Below are positions 11,401 to 21,730 of a stretch of 64,000 nucleotides of DNA, one piece after another. A program made the translations under genes and the position numbers. This DNA comes from Alopecurus myosuroides (lineage: Eukaryota > Streptophyta > Magnoliopsida > Poales > Poaceae): assembly GCA_028641055.1 (NCBI GenBank), contig CM054063.1, positions 182,782,756-182,846,755 on the forward strand, given 5' to 3'. The first letter of the stretch is position 1, and every line of letters starts with the position of its first letter. Under the pieces are notes generated by a model. That model was not told where the DNA came from. It ran no database searches and saw only the letters and a program-made list of their open reading frames with translations.

Positions 11401-11565
11401 AGTACCCGTAATTTCTGTTTTGAATCTATGTTGAGTTGAGCTCAACATTGAAGCGGCGTAAGCCGTTTGATCACACATGTTTGACGGTTAAGATTTAATG
11501 TATCTACGAAGTTTGCTCTTTTATAAGTAGTTTAGATACTATTAATATACCAAAATATTCAGAAA

Positions 11566-11886
11566 ATAAAACTAATTCATTTTTAAATCTTAAAAAATAC
11601 AAATAATATATCAAAAAATTAAAAAAAAATACTAATTCATTTTAAAATCTTAAAAATACAAATAATATATCAAAAAATTAAAAAAATAATACTAATTCAT
11701 TTTAAAATCTTAAAAATACAAATAATATATAAAAAAATTAAGAAAAATAATACTAATTCATTTTAAAATCTTAAAAATACAAATAATATATCAAAAAATT
11801 AAGAAAATAACACTAATTCATTTTAAAATCTTAAAAATATAAATAATATATCAAAAAATTAAGAAAAATAATACTAATTCATTTTA
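11566..11886. repeat. AT-rich tandem repeat, ~60-bp period, ~5.5 copies
   Basis: The unit reads ACTAATTCATTTTAAAATCT followed by TAAAAATACAAATAATATAT and CAAAAAATTAAGAAAAATAAT. Copies begin at about 11572, 11631, 11691, 11752, 11812 and 11873 and differ mainly by A-run length. It starts about 30 bp beyond the Helitron-like 5' end at 11536. Confidence 0.9.
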
Positions 11887-11889
11887 ATA

Positions 11890-12366
11890 CTGGATGAGTT
11901 TGGTATTGACTATATGTTTTCCTGGCTTAGATTAATTTTTTGTGAACAGATATATAGAAACTGTAGTTTTTCTGTTTTGTTTTCTTGATGTGTTTTTGTT
12001 TGTTTTCTTGATGTGTTTTTGTTTTTGCTTGTTTTGAAACGTGTGTTTGACATAATATAGAAATAGTATAGCTAGAAATTAATATAGAAATAATATCCAT
12101 AACACTTTGCAACACTTTGCAAATTTTTCCAAGTCATTTAAAACTAGGAAACAAAAATAGTTTTATGAACAACAAAAGACAAGTGATAACTACAATCACA
12201 AGTAAAATACGAGTAGAGACATCACAATCATGAATAGAACACAATCATATCACATTCATAACATAGAGTCTTACGATCACACATAACACAAACATAAGTC
12301 TCACAATACTAAGATATCCATTACATATTAAGATATCCATTACATGCATATATCGAACGCATACAT
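11890..12366. other. No gene seen
   Basis: AT-rich flank between the 60-bp array and the 3' end of the exonuclease gene. It contains short direct repeats (TGTTTTGTTTTCTTGATGTG around 11973-12010, CAACACTTTGCAA around 12108-12120). The missing left terminus of the CACTA element should lie here or further left, but I could not identify it. Confidence 0.4.
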
Positions 12367-13074
12367 CTATGGCTCCGTCGAGTAGATGCGGAACAACTCG
12401 TAGGAGACGTATGCATCTATGGCTGCATACTTGATGTTCGTCCAGTCCAGTGGGGTCTTCTCCCAATACCAGTGATTCCTCGAGGGGAAAACAGACTTCA
12501 TGGTTTCGTAGCCCTCGTGGATGAAGGCAGTTGCCATCGGAGCCATCCCGGTCTTGGGCCCGGGCAACTCATCGAAATGGATAAGATCCTGAAGATCAAT
12601 GTAGTGATCTTCAGGTATCACAATACCCAAACGCATCAATTTCTGACGGTCTTGAGTGATGTCAACGCTGCAAAAGTCATACCCCTTGTTGACAAGAAAA
12701 TCAACAAGTGCCGGAGAATGCTTTGAACTACTGCAACAACAAAAATTTGATACGTGTTAGATATGTTGCAACACATGTATTCTTCAGATGCAACAAACAA
12801 ATCGAAGATGCAAGATTGTACGTGTGCGTTACCTTGACCATTGGAAGACCAAAACGGCCTCCTTGAACGCAATCTGGATGACGGCAACATCTCGTTGATC
12901 CGCCGTATACTCCAGATCAAGCCCAAAGAACCGGTGTTCATCGGGAGAGGAGAAATAGAGATTGGTCAAATGCCCAAGAGCACCGGGGAGCCTCTCGCAA
13001 TTGTTGGTGTAGCACACGTTGAGACGCTTGCCGCATGGTGTGGGACCACGGATTCTCTGCCAAACTTCAGCCAT
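12367..13074 (-). CDS. WRN-type 3'-5' exonuclease domain protein, two exons
   Basis: Predicted exons: 13074-12833 (ATG ... FQWS, phase 2, donor GTAACG) and 12730-12367 (acceptor TTGTTGCAG, stop at the end), giving 201 residues in one frame. It looks like a stand-alone DnaQ/RNase H-fold 3'-5' exonuclease of the Werner-exonuclease-like family. FFGLDLEYTAD (about residue 48) supplies the DxE of Exo I. SVDITQDRQKL lies in the middle and YAAIDAYVSYELF near the C-terminus is the Exo III YxxxD motif. The length suits a domain-only protein. No premature stop or frameshift is visible and the splice sites are good, so it could be expressed. No clear TATA box precedes it. It lies just inside a CACTA terminus (13445), so it may have been carried there by that element; that part is inference. 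Confidence 0.8.
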
Positions 13075-13217
13075 GGTGCTTGGTGGAGGAAGATCGAAGA
13101 GAGGGAAGAGAAGAGAAGAGAGGAAGAAACAGAGACTCGGACGCGCACTGTAGCAATGGCGCCCTTCTGCCTCGCTCGCGGAATAAAAACCGCCGCGCGG
13201 GAGGCGAGCAGTTTGTA

Positions 13218-13445
13218 TCTTTAGTCCCGGGTGGGCAGGCCAACCGGGACTAAAGACTCATTAGTCCCGGGCGGCCAAGCCAACCGGATTAATGCCCTCC
13301 ACGCGCCTCAACGTGCTTCCCAACCCGCGACGCATGACCTTCTGTCGCGGGTCTCCTCCCGACCCGGGACTAAAGACACATTAGTCACGGTGCGCGACGT
13401 TTGGGGACTGATGGGGGCGTATGGAAGGCCTTTTTTCTACCAGTG
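13218..13445. mobile_element. CACTA (En/Spm) right terminus with subterminal repeats
   Basis: The plus strand ends ...CCTTTTTTCTACCAGTG at 13445, i.e. CACTGGTAGAAAAAAGG read inwards, a grass CACTA-type end. Subterminal inverted words stand just inside: TTTAGTCCCGGGTGGGC ... CCGGGACTAAAG (13220-13256), TTAGTCCCGGGCGG (13260-13273) and CCCGGGACTAAAG (13363-13376). The left terminus was not found, so the element's extent is unknown. The exonuclease gene lies inside. Confidence 0.6.
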
Positions 13446-13446
13446 A

Positions 13447-13800
13447 TGGTTTTCATACATAAAATGGACCATTCTGTCCAGCAATGGAATAGTTGTAAAA
13501 ATATGGTGTAAAACATGAAAAAGACATGGTTTTCATACATAAAATGGACCATTCTGTCCAGCAATGAAATAGTTGTAAAAACATGATGTAAAGCATGAAA
13601 AAGAAGTGTTTTCATACATAAAATGGACCATTCTGTCCAGCAATAAAATAGTTGCAAAATATTATTTAGAACATCACAAATACATGGTTTTGATACATAA
13701 AATGCACCATTCTGTCCAGCAATGAAATAGTTGCAAAAATATTATTTAGAACATCACAAATACATGGTTTCGATACATAAAATGGACAATGGTTTCAATA
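13447..13800. repeat. Tandem repeat, ~80-bp period, ~4.5 copies
   Basis: Units start with GGTTTTCATACATAAAATGG and continue ACCATTCTGTCCAGCAATG, at about 13447, 13528, 13608, 13685 and 13767. The last copies diverge (GATACATAAAATG). The array sits between the CACTA end and the 3' end of the Harbinger transposase gene. Confidence 0.9.
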
Positions 13801-15239
13801 CAATGAAAGGATACATGAATTACACTTCAAATACATGGTAAAAGACACTCAATAACCATACATGGTCTGCCTATCCGTCCACATTTGGTTAGCAATTTGT
13901 TGCCTACGGTCAACCGTGGCTCTATGGTCTCTTGCTTGTTGAGTTTGTGACCGGATTGGTTGGGCGGTCCAAGTTACCTCCAGTAAGATGAATTCATCAA
14001 CTCCTTGGGACAGTGCATATTATGAAGAACACAACAAGCTACAACAATGTCAACTTGTACCGGAAAGGGAAAGAAAGGCTTGGCATCATCTAAAATCTTG
14101 AATCTCCTCTTGAGGGATCCAAAAGCTCGCTCTACCCCTATACGTAGAGATGAGTGCCTAAGGTTGAATAGTTCCTCCGCATTTTGGACAGGATTGTTGC
14201 CCCACTCGTTCAAATGGTATCTCACATTACGAAATGGTGGGATAAAGCCAGACTTGGCTCCATATCCGGCATCAACTAGGTAATATTTGCCTATAAAAAA
14301 GACACAAGTTGGTCACAATTTTTGGGACAATATATGGACAGTGGCGGACCCAGGAATTTAGGAAAGAGTATGCCACACAAAAAAAATGTAATTTGAAAAA
14401 AAAAATGTACGGAAGAATAAATTAAAATTTTCACATACATTTGTAAATTTTATTATAGAAAACTACATGTTCCGAGTTAGTGTAAGCTAGCAAAAACGTA
14501 ATTCGATATAGCTACATGGTCATGTCAATATATTCGGAATTTTTAAGAGAATTCCTATATTTAATTTTTATGTACCCTTCGCAAAAAAATAATATATTTT
14601 AGCTTATTAAAAACAATGTGAATTTTATATATAGCAAATTTTGGTCCGTTGCAAGTACATAACACAGTACAGATATAATTGTTTATTTTTTTCACTACTT
14701 GTTGGGTTAACATGTGCTTGCATGTAAAAATGTATAAAAGAAAAGAAAAGAGGCTAATACTATCCAAGAACAAAAAGTACAAATAACGTAGGAGATATGC
14801 AGACTACGGGAGTTGAACTCACGACCTAGTACTAACCAATACTTGTACTAACCAATACACCGAACAGACATATGTGACTAATTCTAGACGTTTTCCTACT
14901 AATTTATGTATACCGCATAGTTATATTTTGTATTCTTTTTACATACTAGTTGACGTGTACGTGCCATGCACGTCTTCATTATGAAGCAAACAATTTTTGT
15001 AGAATTTTAAAGTGTGTAAATTTAATATGCGTTGTCTATGGAGGAGTTCACACAAAAAAAGTTAACTCTCATTGGGTCCATACTCCATATGATAGTTATC
15101 AAGTTGCATGTAATTTCTTTCATGTTGAGATCCACGGGGTGCAACAATAGACGTGAAAAGATCCTTAGACCTTGATATTGAACGGCAATTCTAAATGACC
15201 TATGTATAAAAAATCTCAATAGGCAATTCCCTAGTTATT

Positions 15240-15452
15240 TTAACCATAGGACATACGATCTATCAATAAGATTCATTCGACAAGTAGTATACCTAGGAAA
15301 AAAGCTCGAAAGTAGTTGCAATATTATGGCTTGTGGGTTCCTGGGACATAATTTGACCACATAGCTTCTTCCTTCCTTAAATGAACTATAGGGAAAATAT
15401 ATGCCAATGTCTTGCCACATCCACTTTGATCAGCAATGAGGCAACTCTTCCC
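15240..15452 (-). pseudogene. DEAD-box RNA helicase fragment (RH50-like) captured by Helitron
   Basis: The minus strand from 15452 reads GKSCLIADQSGCGKTLAYIF then PIVHLRKEEAMW. This is the motif I (Walker A) region of a DEAD-box ATP-dependent RNA helicase; the ADQSGxGKTLAY form fits the plant RH50-type group as I remember it. After a frameshift, CPRNPQAIIL resembles the segment leading to motif Ia. Nothing further is recognisable. A run of about 28 C (15457-15484) lies immediately upstream, possibly in an intron of the captured gene. Confidence 0.68.
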
Positions 15453-15484
15453 CATTCCCCCCCCCCCCCCCCCCCCCCCCCCCC

Positions 15485-16074
15485 GACAGTCCCATAGTCA
15501 CCATATGTCATAGCCTAAAACAATTTTACAGTAACAGTTAACAAAAGAAAGACACATAGATCATACACACACAGATGCAATTAATTCAGTATCTTGGTAT
15601 TAATGGACAACATGATGTTTACTGTGTGTTCTATTGATAAACAGGTGGCAACAATTCAAGAGTCGAAGGAAACACGTTAACCTGGATGTGTGATGGTTCA
15701 CTTGATACAAAAAAAGAAAATCAGAAGTGAACCCAGGAAAACAACACCGTCAAACTAATAACAAAAAAGCCTCGATGTTAGCACTCCACCTGCATCAAGG
15801 TCCAATCAGAAAAGGCGTATTTGAGCAGACTTAGACATGAAACACCCATCTTTATACTTGCTAATTCCTGACATTTGAATGAACCACACCACTGTTGCAT
15901 AGCTATTTCAGTGGGTAGAAAGGCAGAAATTGTCGCCACAAAACTAAAGCCATATTAAGAAAATTATGTACTTTTAATTTATCTCTTATTTCTCTTGAGT
16001 ATAATTTGCATTTACCTGATTCTTTGAAGAGGTTTTCGTTTTCCATGTTCACGTCGAACATATAATTTTTGCAG
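15485..16074. other. Helitron interior, no gene seen
   Basis: AT-rich sequence right of the poly-C run with no coding signal that I recognise. Confidence 0.4.
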
Positions 16075-16079
16075 ACATG

Positions 16080-16440
16080 GACGTAGTTAAAGAAAGCAAA
16101 AAAAAAGTATGAGAATATAATCGTGCGCACGTGCAATATTAGGATATATATTAACAAATCATCAAAAAATTATGACCTCATTTATGAAAGCAAACAGGTA
16201 GATGTAGCCTATATATAACTACTATCATCAAATTTTTCATCTTTGTCCTTATTTTTCGAATTTGGACGTAGTTAAAAAAAAAGTATGAGAATATAATCGT
16301 GCACGTGCAATATTAGGATATATATTAACAAAACATCAAAAAAATTCTAACCTCATTTATGAAAGTAAACATGTAGATGTAGCCTATATATAACTACAAT
16401 CATCAAATTGTTTCATCTTTGTCCTTATTTTTCGAATTTG
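16080..16440. repeat. Tandem duplication, ~180-bp period, two copies
   Basis: GACGTAGTTAAA ... AAGTATGAGAATATAATCGT ... TTTGTCCTTATTTTTCGAAT occurs at 16080-16262 and again at 16263-16440, differing by small indels (GTGCGCACGTGC versus GTGCACGTGC) and a few substitutions. Confidence 0.85.
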
Positions 16441-18050
16441 TACAACAATACATTTTTTTTGTTACAGATAACACATTTCATAACCCTCTCATGAGATAAG
16501 CACAGGTCCAGTTTTCACTCCTGTTTCTGAACCTACCGGTGGAAAATAAGCTTATGTTTAGTTTTTGTTGTTTGAGATACTACATTTGAAGATATAAAGT
16601 AAAATAATATAGTCGTCGAGGGGTATAGATGTAGCAAATTATACTATAGTTTAACAGAGATTACTTTCTCAAATCCAATATATTGGAAAAAAATACTTGA
16701 ATGATATAGGCCTTTCATGAGGGTGTTCAGTCTCTAATCAGCGGCGTGGAACATGTGGCTCGCTGCTCGAATCACTACCATGGGCGGCATAAATCGAGGA
16801 CAGTGAGGTGTCTTACAGCGCAAGAACCTCGGCGATCTCGGAAAAAAAAAACTTATGTTTTTGCGTCAAACATGCCAGCCTCCATTATAACAGGAGTAGA
16901 AAAGGCCACCTCTTTTTGATATATCGTGTTTCATAAATCCCCACACCAACAAGTGTTATAAAAACTTTCATCCTTTTCTCTTTCTTTCATATCCTCAGAG
17001 GAGGAGGGATGCTCGTGACAGAGCACAAGGACGTGTTTTCTAGTAGAGCTCGTGAGCCGATGTATGGGCTGAGTTTTCAGTTTTGTAATGACACGGCAAC
17101 GCTGATTTTTTTTTTTTTTTTGACAGGACAGCAAGTCAGCTTCTGCCTGAACTGCACGCTTTGACACTGCACCAGCTTTTCACATCAGATTCCAAACAAT
17201 TTGATTAGGCAGACCAAGTGTGCAAGCAAACAACCTCATCTCTTATACTGTTATACAGTACGTACTAATGGGCTTTCACAAGTTCTCAGGAATCATGGCC
17301 ATCGGGCACCACTGTCTTTCGATCTACCAAAGCATATGGGTGTCGTCAGGGCGAGCGCTCCTTTCCTTTGGCCCCAAGCTCACACTTCTCCATATGGTTA
17401 GCCCACCTACTGTTCTGTTGCTCCCATTAGCATTCTTGTCTCCATTCTTTCCATCCCTTTTCTTGTCTCCCATTCTTTTCTCTTTCTTTCATATCCTACT
17501 TCTTGGTTGGATAACCATCTCACGTACAGCCAGGGCCTTGAGTTGGACTTTAATTATAGTAAGTGAAGTGATGTTACGGAGGACCGATGAGTGTTTCCAA
17601 GAGGAGCACCAACCGGCCTCACATGCACTGCCTTTATATTATCACGCTCCTCTTTCTTTTTTAACAGAGTCGTGCTCCTCTGAACCCTCTGATCCTTCTC
17701 ATGTGAGCAAAGCCCAAGGCAAGGCCACCACCACCCCGTTTCTCTGGTCTCAACAGCTCTCCCTGTCTCTCCAATCTTGCTCCCCACACTTCCCTCTCTA
17801 GCTACACGCCACACTGTCTCTGTGTCCTCTTGTCCGCGTGCACCTTTTATGATAAATTGTCGACTGTGAAACGGTTCATTAGCTAGTGAATGCCCAGTTG
17901 GCATCGCTCACGTCGGCTCGGCTAAACTTTTTTTTTGTACAAGGGCTCGGCTAAACTAATGCGATCAATGGATTACTCTGCGGTTTGCGAGAGTGGATCG
18001 GTACTCTGACGGACGGGAAAAAAGAATACATGAATCGGTATATAACTTAC
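16441..18050. other. Helitron interior, no gene seen
   Basis: Mixed sequence with a T-run at about 17107-17122 and a repeated word CTTTCTTTCATATCCT (about 16980 and 17483). Open frames here lack motifs. Confidence 0.35.
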
Positions 18051-18946
18051 GGGGTGGCAAGGGTGTAAATTATTTCAACTTGGGGAGCTCAACATTAAAA
18101 CAATATAGTCCGTTTGATCGAGCCTCTTTAATGGCTGAGATTTAATGTATCTACGAAGTTTGCTCTTTTATAAGTAGTGTAGATATGTAATATCAACGGC
18201 TGATCGCAGGGTATGCCATGGTATACCGGGCATACCCTGTAGATCCGCCCCTGTATATGGACAAGCATATTTTAGTCAATTGGTTACCTTGTGGTACTTG
18301 TAGGCCTCTCTCACGCCCTAATGCATCAGCTAAAACGTTCGCATCATGTGTTGTCCCCTCCCATCCAGCCAACACATATGTGAACCGGAGGTCAAAATCT
18401 ACCGCTGCCATCACATTTTGAGTAGGAAAAGGCTTCCTACCACGAAATGAATCTTCCACGTCTTTAACAACAGATGCTCGTACATGTGTACCATCAATAG
18501 CTCCAATACAATCCTAAGGTAAAAGAACTGTCAATACTATGGGTGAATACAATCCTACATAGCTAAGTAATAGTTTTGCCATATACCTTGAAGTATGGGT
18601 CAAACCGAGGGTTTCATGCTATCTTTTCAGGGGTCTCCGATGAAGGTGGCTTGATATAGTCATTACGTAGCTCACCGATGGCATGAAGGACTTCATTAAA
18701 ATATATGCTAATTGTACTGAACGATCTACCAAAATTGGTTGCAACAACTCTGTTCCGAAGATTGTGTCCAATGGTATGCAAAAACATTCCCACTTGTTGC
18801 TCCACACATAAATGGACAGTATTTTTTAGCAACTTGCGTTCTCTCATTATCTCACACAGCCTAAAGAAAGAAGCTCTGTTAAATCGTAACATGTTTATAC
18901 ATGTCACATCTGAATGCCAAATTTTACTAGTGAGGTACTCAATTCT

Positions 18947-19803
18947 TGTCGTGGTGGTGTCACGGCAGATGCCATAGGATGGCTAAAGTTGTAGGGACGA
19001 TGGACGCTGGAGGTGCTCGGGGAGGGATCACGCAGCGAGTAGCCGCGTGAGTGTGAAGCTAGCACTGCAAACAACAAGATCTACCCAGGTTCAGGGCCCT
19101 CGTGTGGAGGTAAAACCCCTACTCCTGCCTTTCTCTCTTTATATTCGTGTCTCACTGAGTAGCCACACTACAGGTGTTGCTTACAACCGAGTAGCCACCC
19201 CTCTCTCTACTCTACTGTAGTCCTTAGTCGCGTCGTCTAGGTCCAGAAAGTGAACCAGTTCTGGGATCCCTCGCGTAGGAGGGGGCAGGGCACCTTATAT
19301 ACTGGTGCCCAGCCGGATACAGCCAAGATGTCGACATTGTGTGCACACTGTACACTTCCGGGTTCTCGCTGACCACTTTGGCTTCCTAGTTTGTCCGGTG
19401 TGAAAAGTCGTTCCGCAGAACCGAGGAACTGATCTGTTATCACTGACACTGTCACGGGGTAGGCCCCCCTAACCTGCGAGGCCCTGCTGACACCCTGGCG
19501 CGGATAAGCACGCGCTCTGCACATGAACAGTCCCGCAGTACGGACCCGGGATACGCGGGATCTTGTGTCAGAACGGCTCCTTTGACTTCTGGCCCGAGTA
19601 GGAGACCGCCCTCTCTACTCGGTCCACTTCCTCTACTCGGAGGAGAGTAACTTCCTTGATTCTTCCTCCTGGCCATCAGTGTGTACGGCCGAATAGCGGA
19701 CGTCCGGGTAGCGAGTACCGGATAGCCTCTACTCTGCCAAACGTCTCTTCTGATCTTTCCCTTAGCACTTGCCTTTACCCTACTCGGGGGTATCCCCCCG
19801 ACA
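18947..19803 (-). repeat. Element A 3' LTR
   Basis: 857 bp; TGTCGTGGTGG... to ...CCCCCCGACA on the plus strand (inverted relative to B and C). It shares the CTACTCGG-rich U3 and the TATA region (CACCTTATATACTGGTGCCC, 19290-19309) with its partner. Confidence 0.9.
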
Positions 19804-19822
19804 TTAGTCCCCGAAGCTGGTA
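19804..19822 (-). promoter_or_regulatory. Element A polypurine tract
   Basis: On the minus strand CCAGCTTCGGGGACTAA abuts the 3' LTR. It matches the CCAGCTTCGGGGACTGC tract before the 3' LTRs of B and C. It is the predicted primer for plus-strand DNA synthesis. Confidence 0.65.
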
Positions 19823-20127
19823 GAGTCCTGCGAACTTGTTCACTGGGCTCTGCCAGCTTAAAAACCAATCTTGCCTTTGAGCCTTAGGTTGCTAAGTAGA
19901 ACCTCCGAGTAGCCCTTTATTCTGTCTCAAGTTTCTTCTTTTCCGAATAGAACCACTTCTATTCTCTGTCGCCGAGTAAAAAGACTTTGCGGAATTTCTG
20001 GAGAGAATCTGAGCGTGGCAGACCAAATCCGCCTTTCGGCAGCGCAACTGGGCACGTGTCACGTTCCCGTACCCCCGACGCCTCGGTACCCGGGATCTGA
20101 CAGGCCACGCGCCCAGTTTTCACGGCC

Positions 20128-20327
20128 TGGGCCCACTAGCCCGTTATGTCCCATCAAGCGCAGTAATTACCTACGATCGCGTCGTGGGATCGAATGCGGC
20201 CGTTACGCGCGCGTCCTGCGCTGTGTGCGTTTCTAACCGGCCCGCACGCCCCACGCCGCACGATCTCCGTGCGTAACTGATCCCACCACCTCCAATCGTA
20301 ACGGCAACCCGAGGGGAGGTATAAGTA
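20128..20327 (+). promoter_or_regulatory. Promoter of the antisense gene in element A
   Basis: TATAAGTA at 20320-20327 stands 185 bp upstream of the ATG at 20512. A palindromic TGGGCCCA (20128-20135, a site II/TCP-type word) and the surrounding CCAGTTTTCACG and TATGTCCCATCAAG words are shared with the corresponding regions of B and C. This conservation between diverged elements supports a real Pol II promoter. Confidence 0.6.
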
Positions 20328-21420
20328 CCCCATCGGTAACTCCTTCTTCTTCTTCCTGCCTTCATTCTCCCCCTGCCTCTTCGTTTCTCCGCCGCCACAG
20401 AACTCTTCGCGCCGCGCACCTCACTGCGCCGCCGCAAGCTTCCCTGCGCCGAAAGGCCAGTTCTTTCCGCCAAATTCCACCAAATCACCATCAAATCTCC
20501 TCTCCTGCTCGATGGCTCGCGATGATGACGCCCGCGCCGGGTGGGCTGGATCCAATGTCACGGCGGACGAGTGCCGGTGGCTGGTGAACACCCGGCGAGT
20601 TCCTCCCGGTGTCCGCTGCCGGCATCCCGATGGCGAGCTCGTCCCCACCCCGGAGGCGGACGAGCACGTGGTGTTCCTCGCGCACTTCGCGCGGGGATTC
20701 GGGCTGCCCGTGTCGGATTTCTTCCGCGGCTTCCTCGACCACTTCGGGATTCAGCCGCACCACCTGCCGCCGAACGCGATGGTGATGCTCGCATACCACG
20801 CCTTTGTGTGCGAGGCATTCCTGGGCGTGCGCCCCACGCCGATGACCTAGGCGCGCTACTTCTTCTTCAGGAAGCAGAGCAAGGCCAAGCCGAGTAGCGC
20901 GGACAGCAGCCGCGGAATGACCGAGACCGGCAGCGCCATGATGGTGCAACGCAGCGGAACCAACCATCCGCGCATCAAGGGCCTTGATTCTGTGCGCAAA
21001 TGGCAGAAGACCTTCTTCTACGTGAAGAACATCCCTGTCAAGGAAGGTGAGCCTCTGGTGGACCAGATCAATCTCCCCCGGTGGACCAATTCGCCTCCTA
21101 CCGGGCAGAATTGGGGATTCAAGCCCCCGCTAGACGGTGACATCAAGCAGATCAACGCGCGCCTCGCCCAGCTGAAGGAGAAGGGGCTCAAGGATGACGA
21201 CCCCATCGCTTGCTGGATCTCCAGGCGAGTGCTCCCGTTGCAGCGCCGCGCACACCTCATGTGCTACATGGGCGGCAACAGAGATTGCACTCGGACGACT
21301 ACGTTCGAGCTCAGCAACGCGGACGTGGCCACCTGGGCGCGCTCCATCATGAGCACCGGCCTCACCGACCACTGGCAGTACGGCTTTGTGCCGTACAGCC
21401 GCACGAAGCCAATCAAACGG

Positions 21421-21730
21421 GTTAGTACTTCTTATTCTGTTTCCTGCGTATCGGTTCCGAGTAGGTAGCCTTCTTAGCCTGATATGCTTAGCATCCGCAC
21501 TCTGTGCCGAGTAGGACACTTAGCCGTATCTCTTTAGGCTTCATGTGCTTTATGTTTGCACCACATGCCAAGTAGAACACTTTCTACTATCTGTTAGGCT
21601 TCATGTGCTTTGTGTTTGCACGCCTCGTTGGGTAGGACACTTACTCTGTTATGCTTTGTGCTTGCATCTCGTCCCGGGTAGAATCCCTTACATTGCTCAA
21701 CTGATTCGTGTTGCTTGCTTATATCTCCAG
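21421..21730 (+). repeat. Intron 1 of the antisense gene: degenerate ~60-bp repeats
   Basis: Four to five diverged units of the type CCGAGTAGGACACTT ... TTAGGCTT(C)ATGTGCTTTATGTTTGCAC, at about 21460, 21515, 21570, 21625 and 21680. The same repeat, better preserved, fills intron 1 in B and C. Confidence 0.75.

Larger units (their letters stand above)
6167..11536 (-). mobile_element. Candidate Helitron (minus strand)
   Basis: On the minus strand a Helitron-type 5' end, TCTAAACTACTTATAAAAGAG, starts at 11536 and is preceded by A. A candidate 3' end lies at 6167: a short palindrome (TGCCTGGGCA on the plus strand, 6176-6185), a few bases and then CTAG (6170-6167), followed on that strand by T. 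Insertion between A and T, TC at the start and hairpin plus CTAG at the end are Helitron hallmarks. The 5' end is closely related over about 100 bases to that of the well-supported Helitron at 14946-18183. The pairing of these two ends over 5.4 kb is inference, because other elements (a second Helitron-like 5' end at 7592 and an inverted-repeat element) lie inside. No Rep/helicase gene is present, so it would be non-autonomous. Confidence 0.42.
14946..18183 (-). mobile_element. Helitron nested in the hAT, 3238 bp
   Basis: On the minus strand it begins TCTACACTACTTATAAAAGAG at 18183, preceded by A. It ends with a hairpin (CGTGC ATG GCACG), about ten bases, then CAACTAG, with CTAG at 14949-14946 followed by T. 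All canonical Helitron features are present: TC start, hairpin near the 3' end, CTAG end and insertion between A and T without duplication. No RepHel protein is encoded, so it is non-autonomous. It carries a fragment of a DEAD-box helicase gene and a ~180-bp tandem duplication. Confidence 0.85.
14339..18253. mobile_element. Non-autonomous hAT element with 8-bp TSD TATATGGA
   Basis: The ends are CAGTGGCGGACCCAGG (14339) and, inverted, CAGGGGCGGATCTACAGG (18253). The 8-bp duplication TATATGGA stands at 14331-14338 and 18254-18261. An 8-bp duplication and CAG..CTG ends are hAT hallmarks. It sits in intron 2 of the Harbinger transposase gene. Without the Helitron nested in it the hAT is only about 680 bp, with no transposase. 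A remnant tract GTTGAACTCACGACCTAG (about 14812-14829) is of a kind common in plant hAT-like repeats. Confidence 0.88.

Noticed and set aside
15457..15484. Run of about 28 C as a possible functional G-quadruplex
   Set aside because: It may form a quadruplex on the minus strand, but homopolymers of this length are also common slippage or assembly artefacts and nothing nearby uses it.
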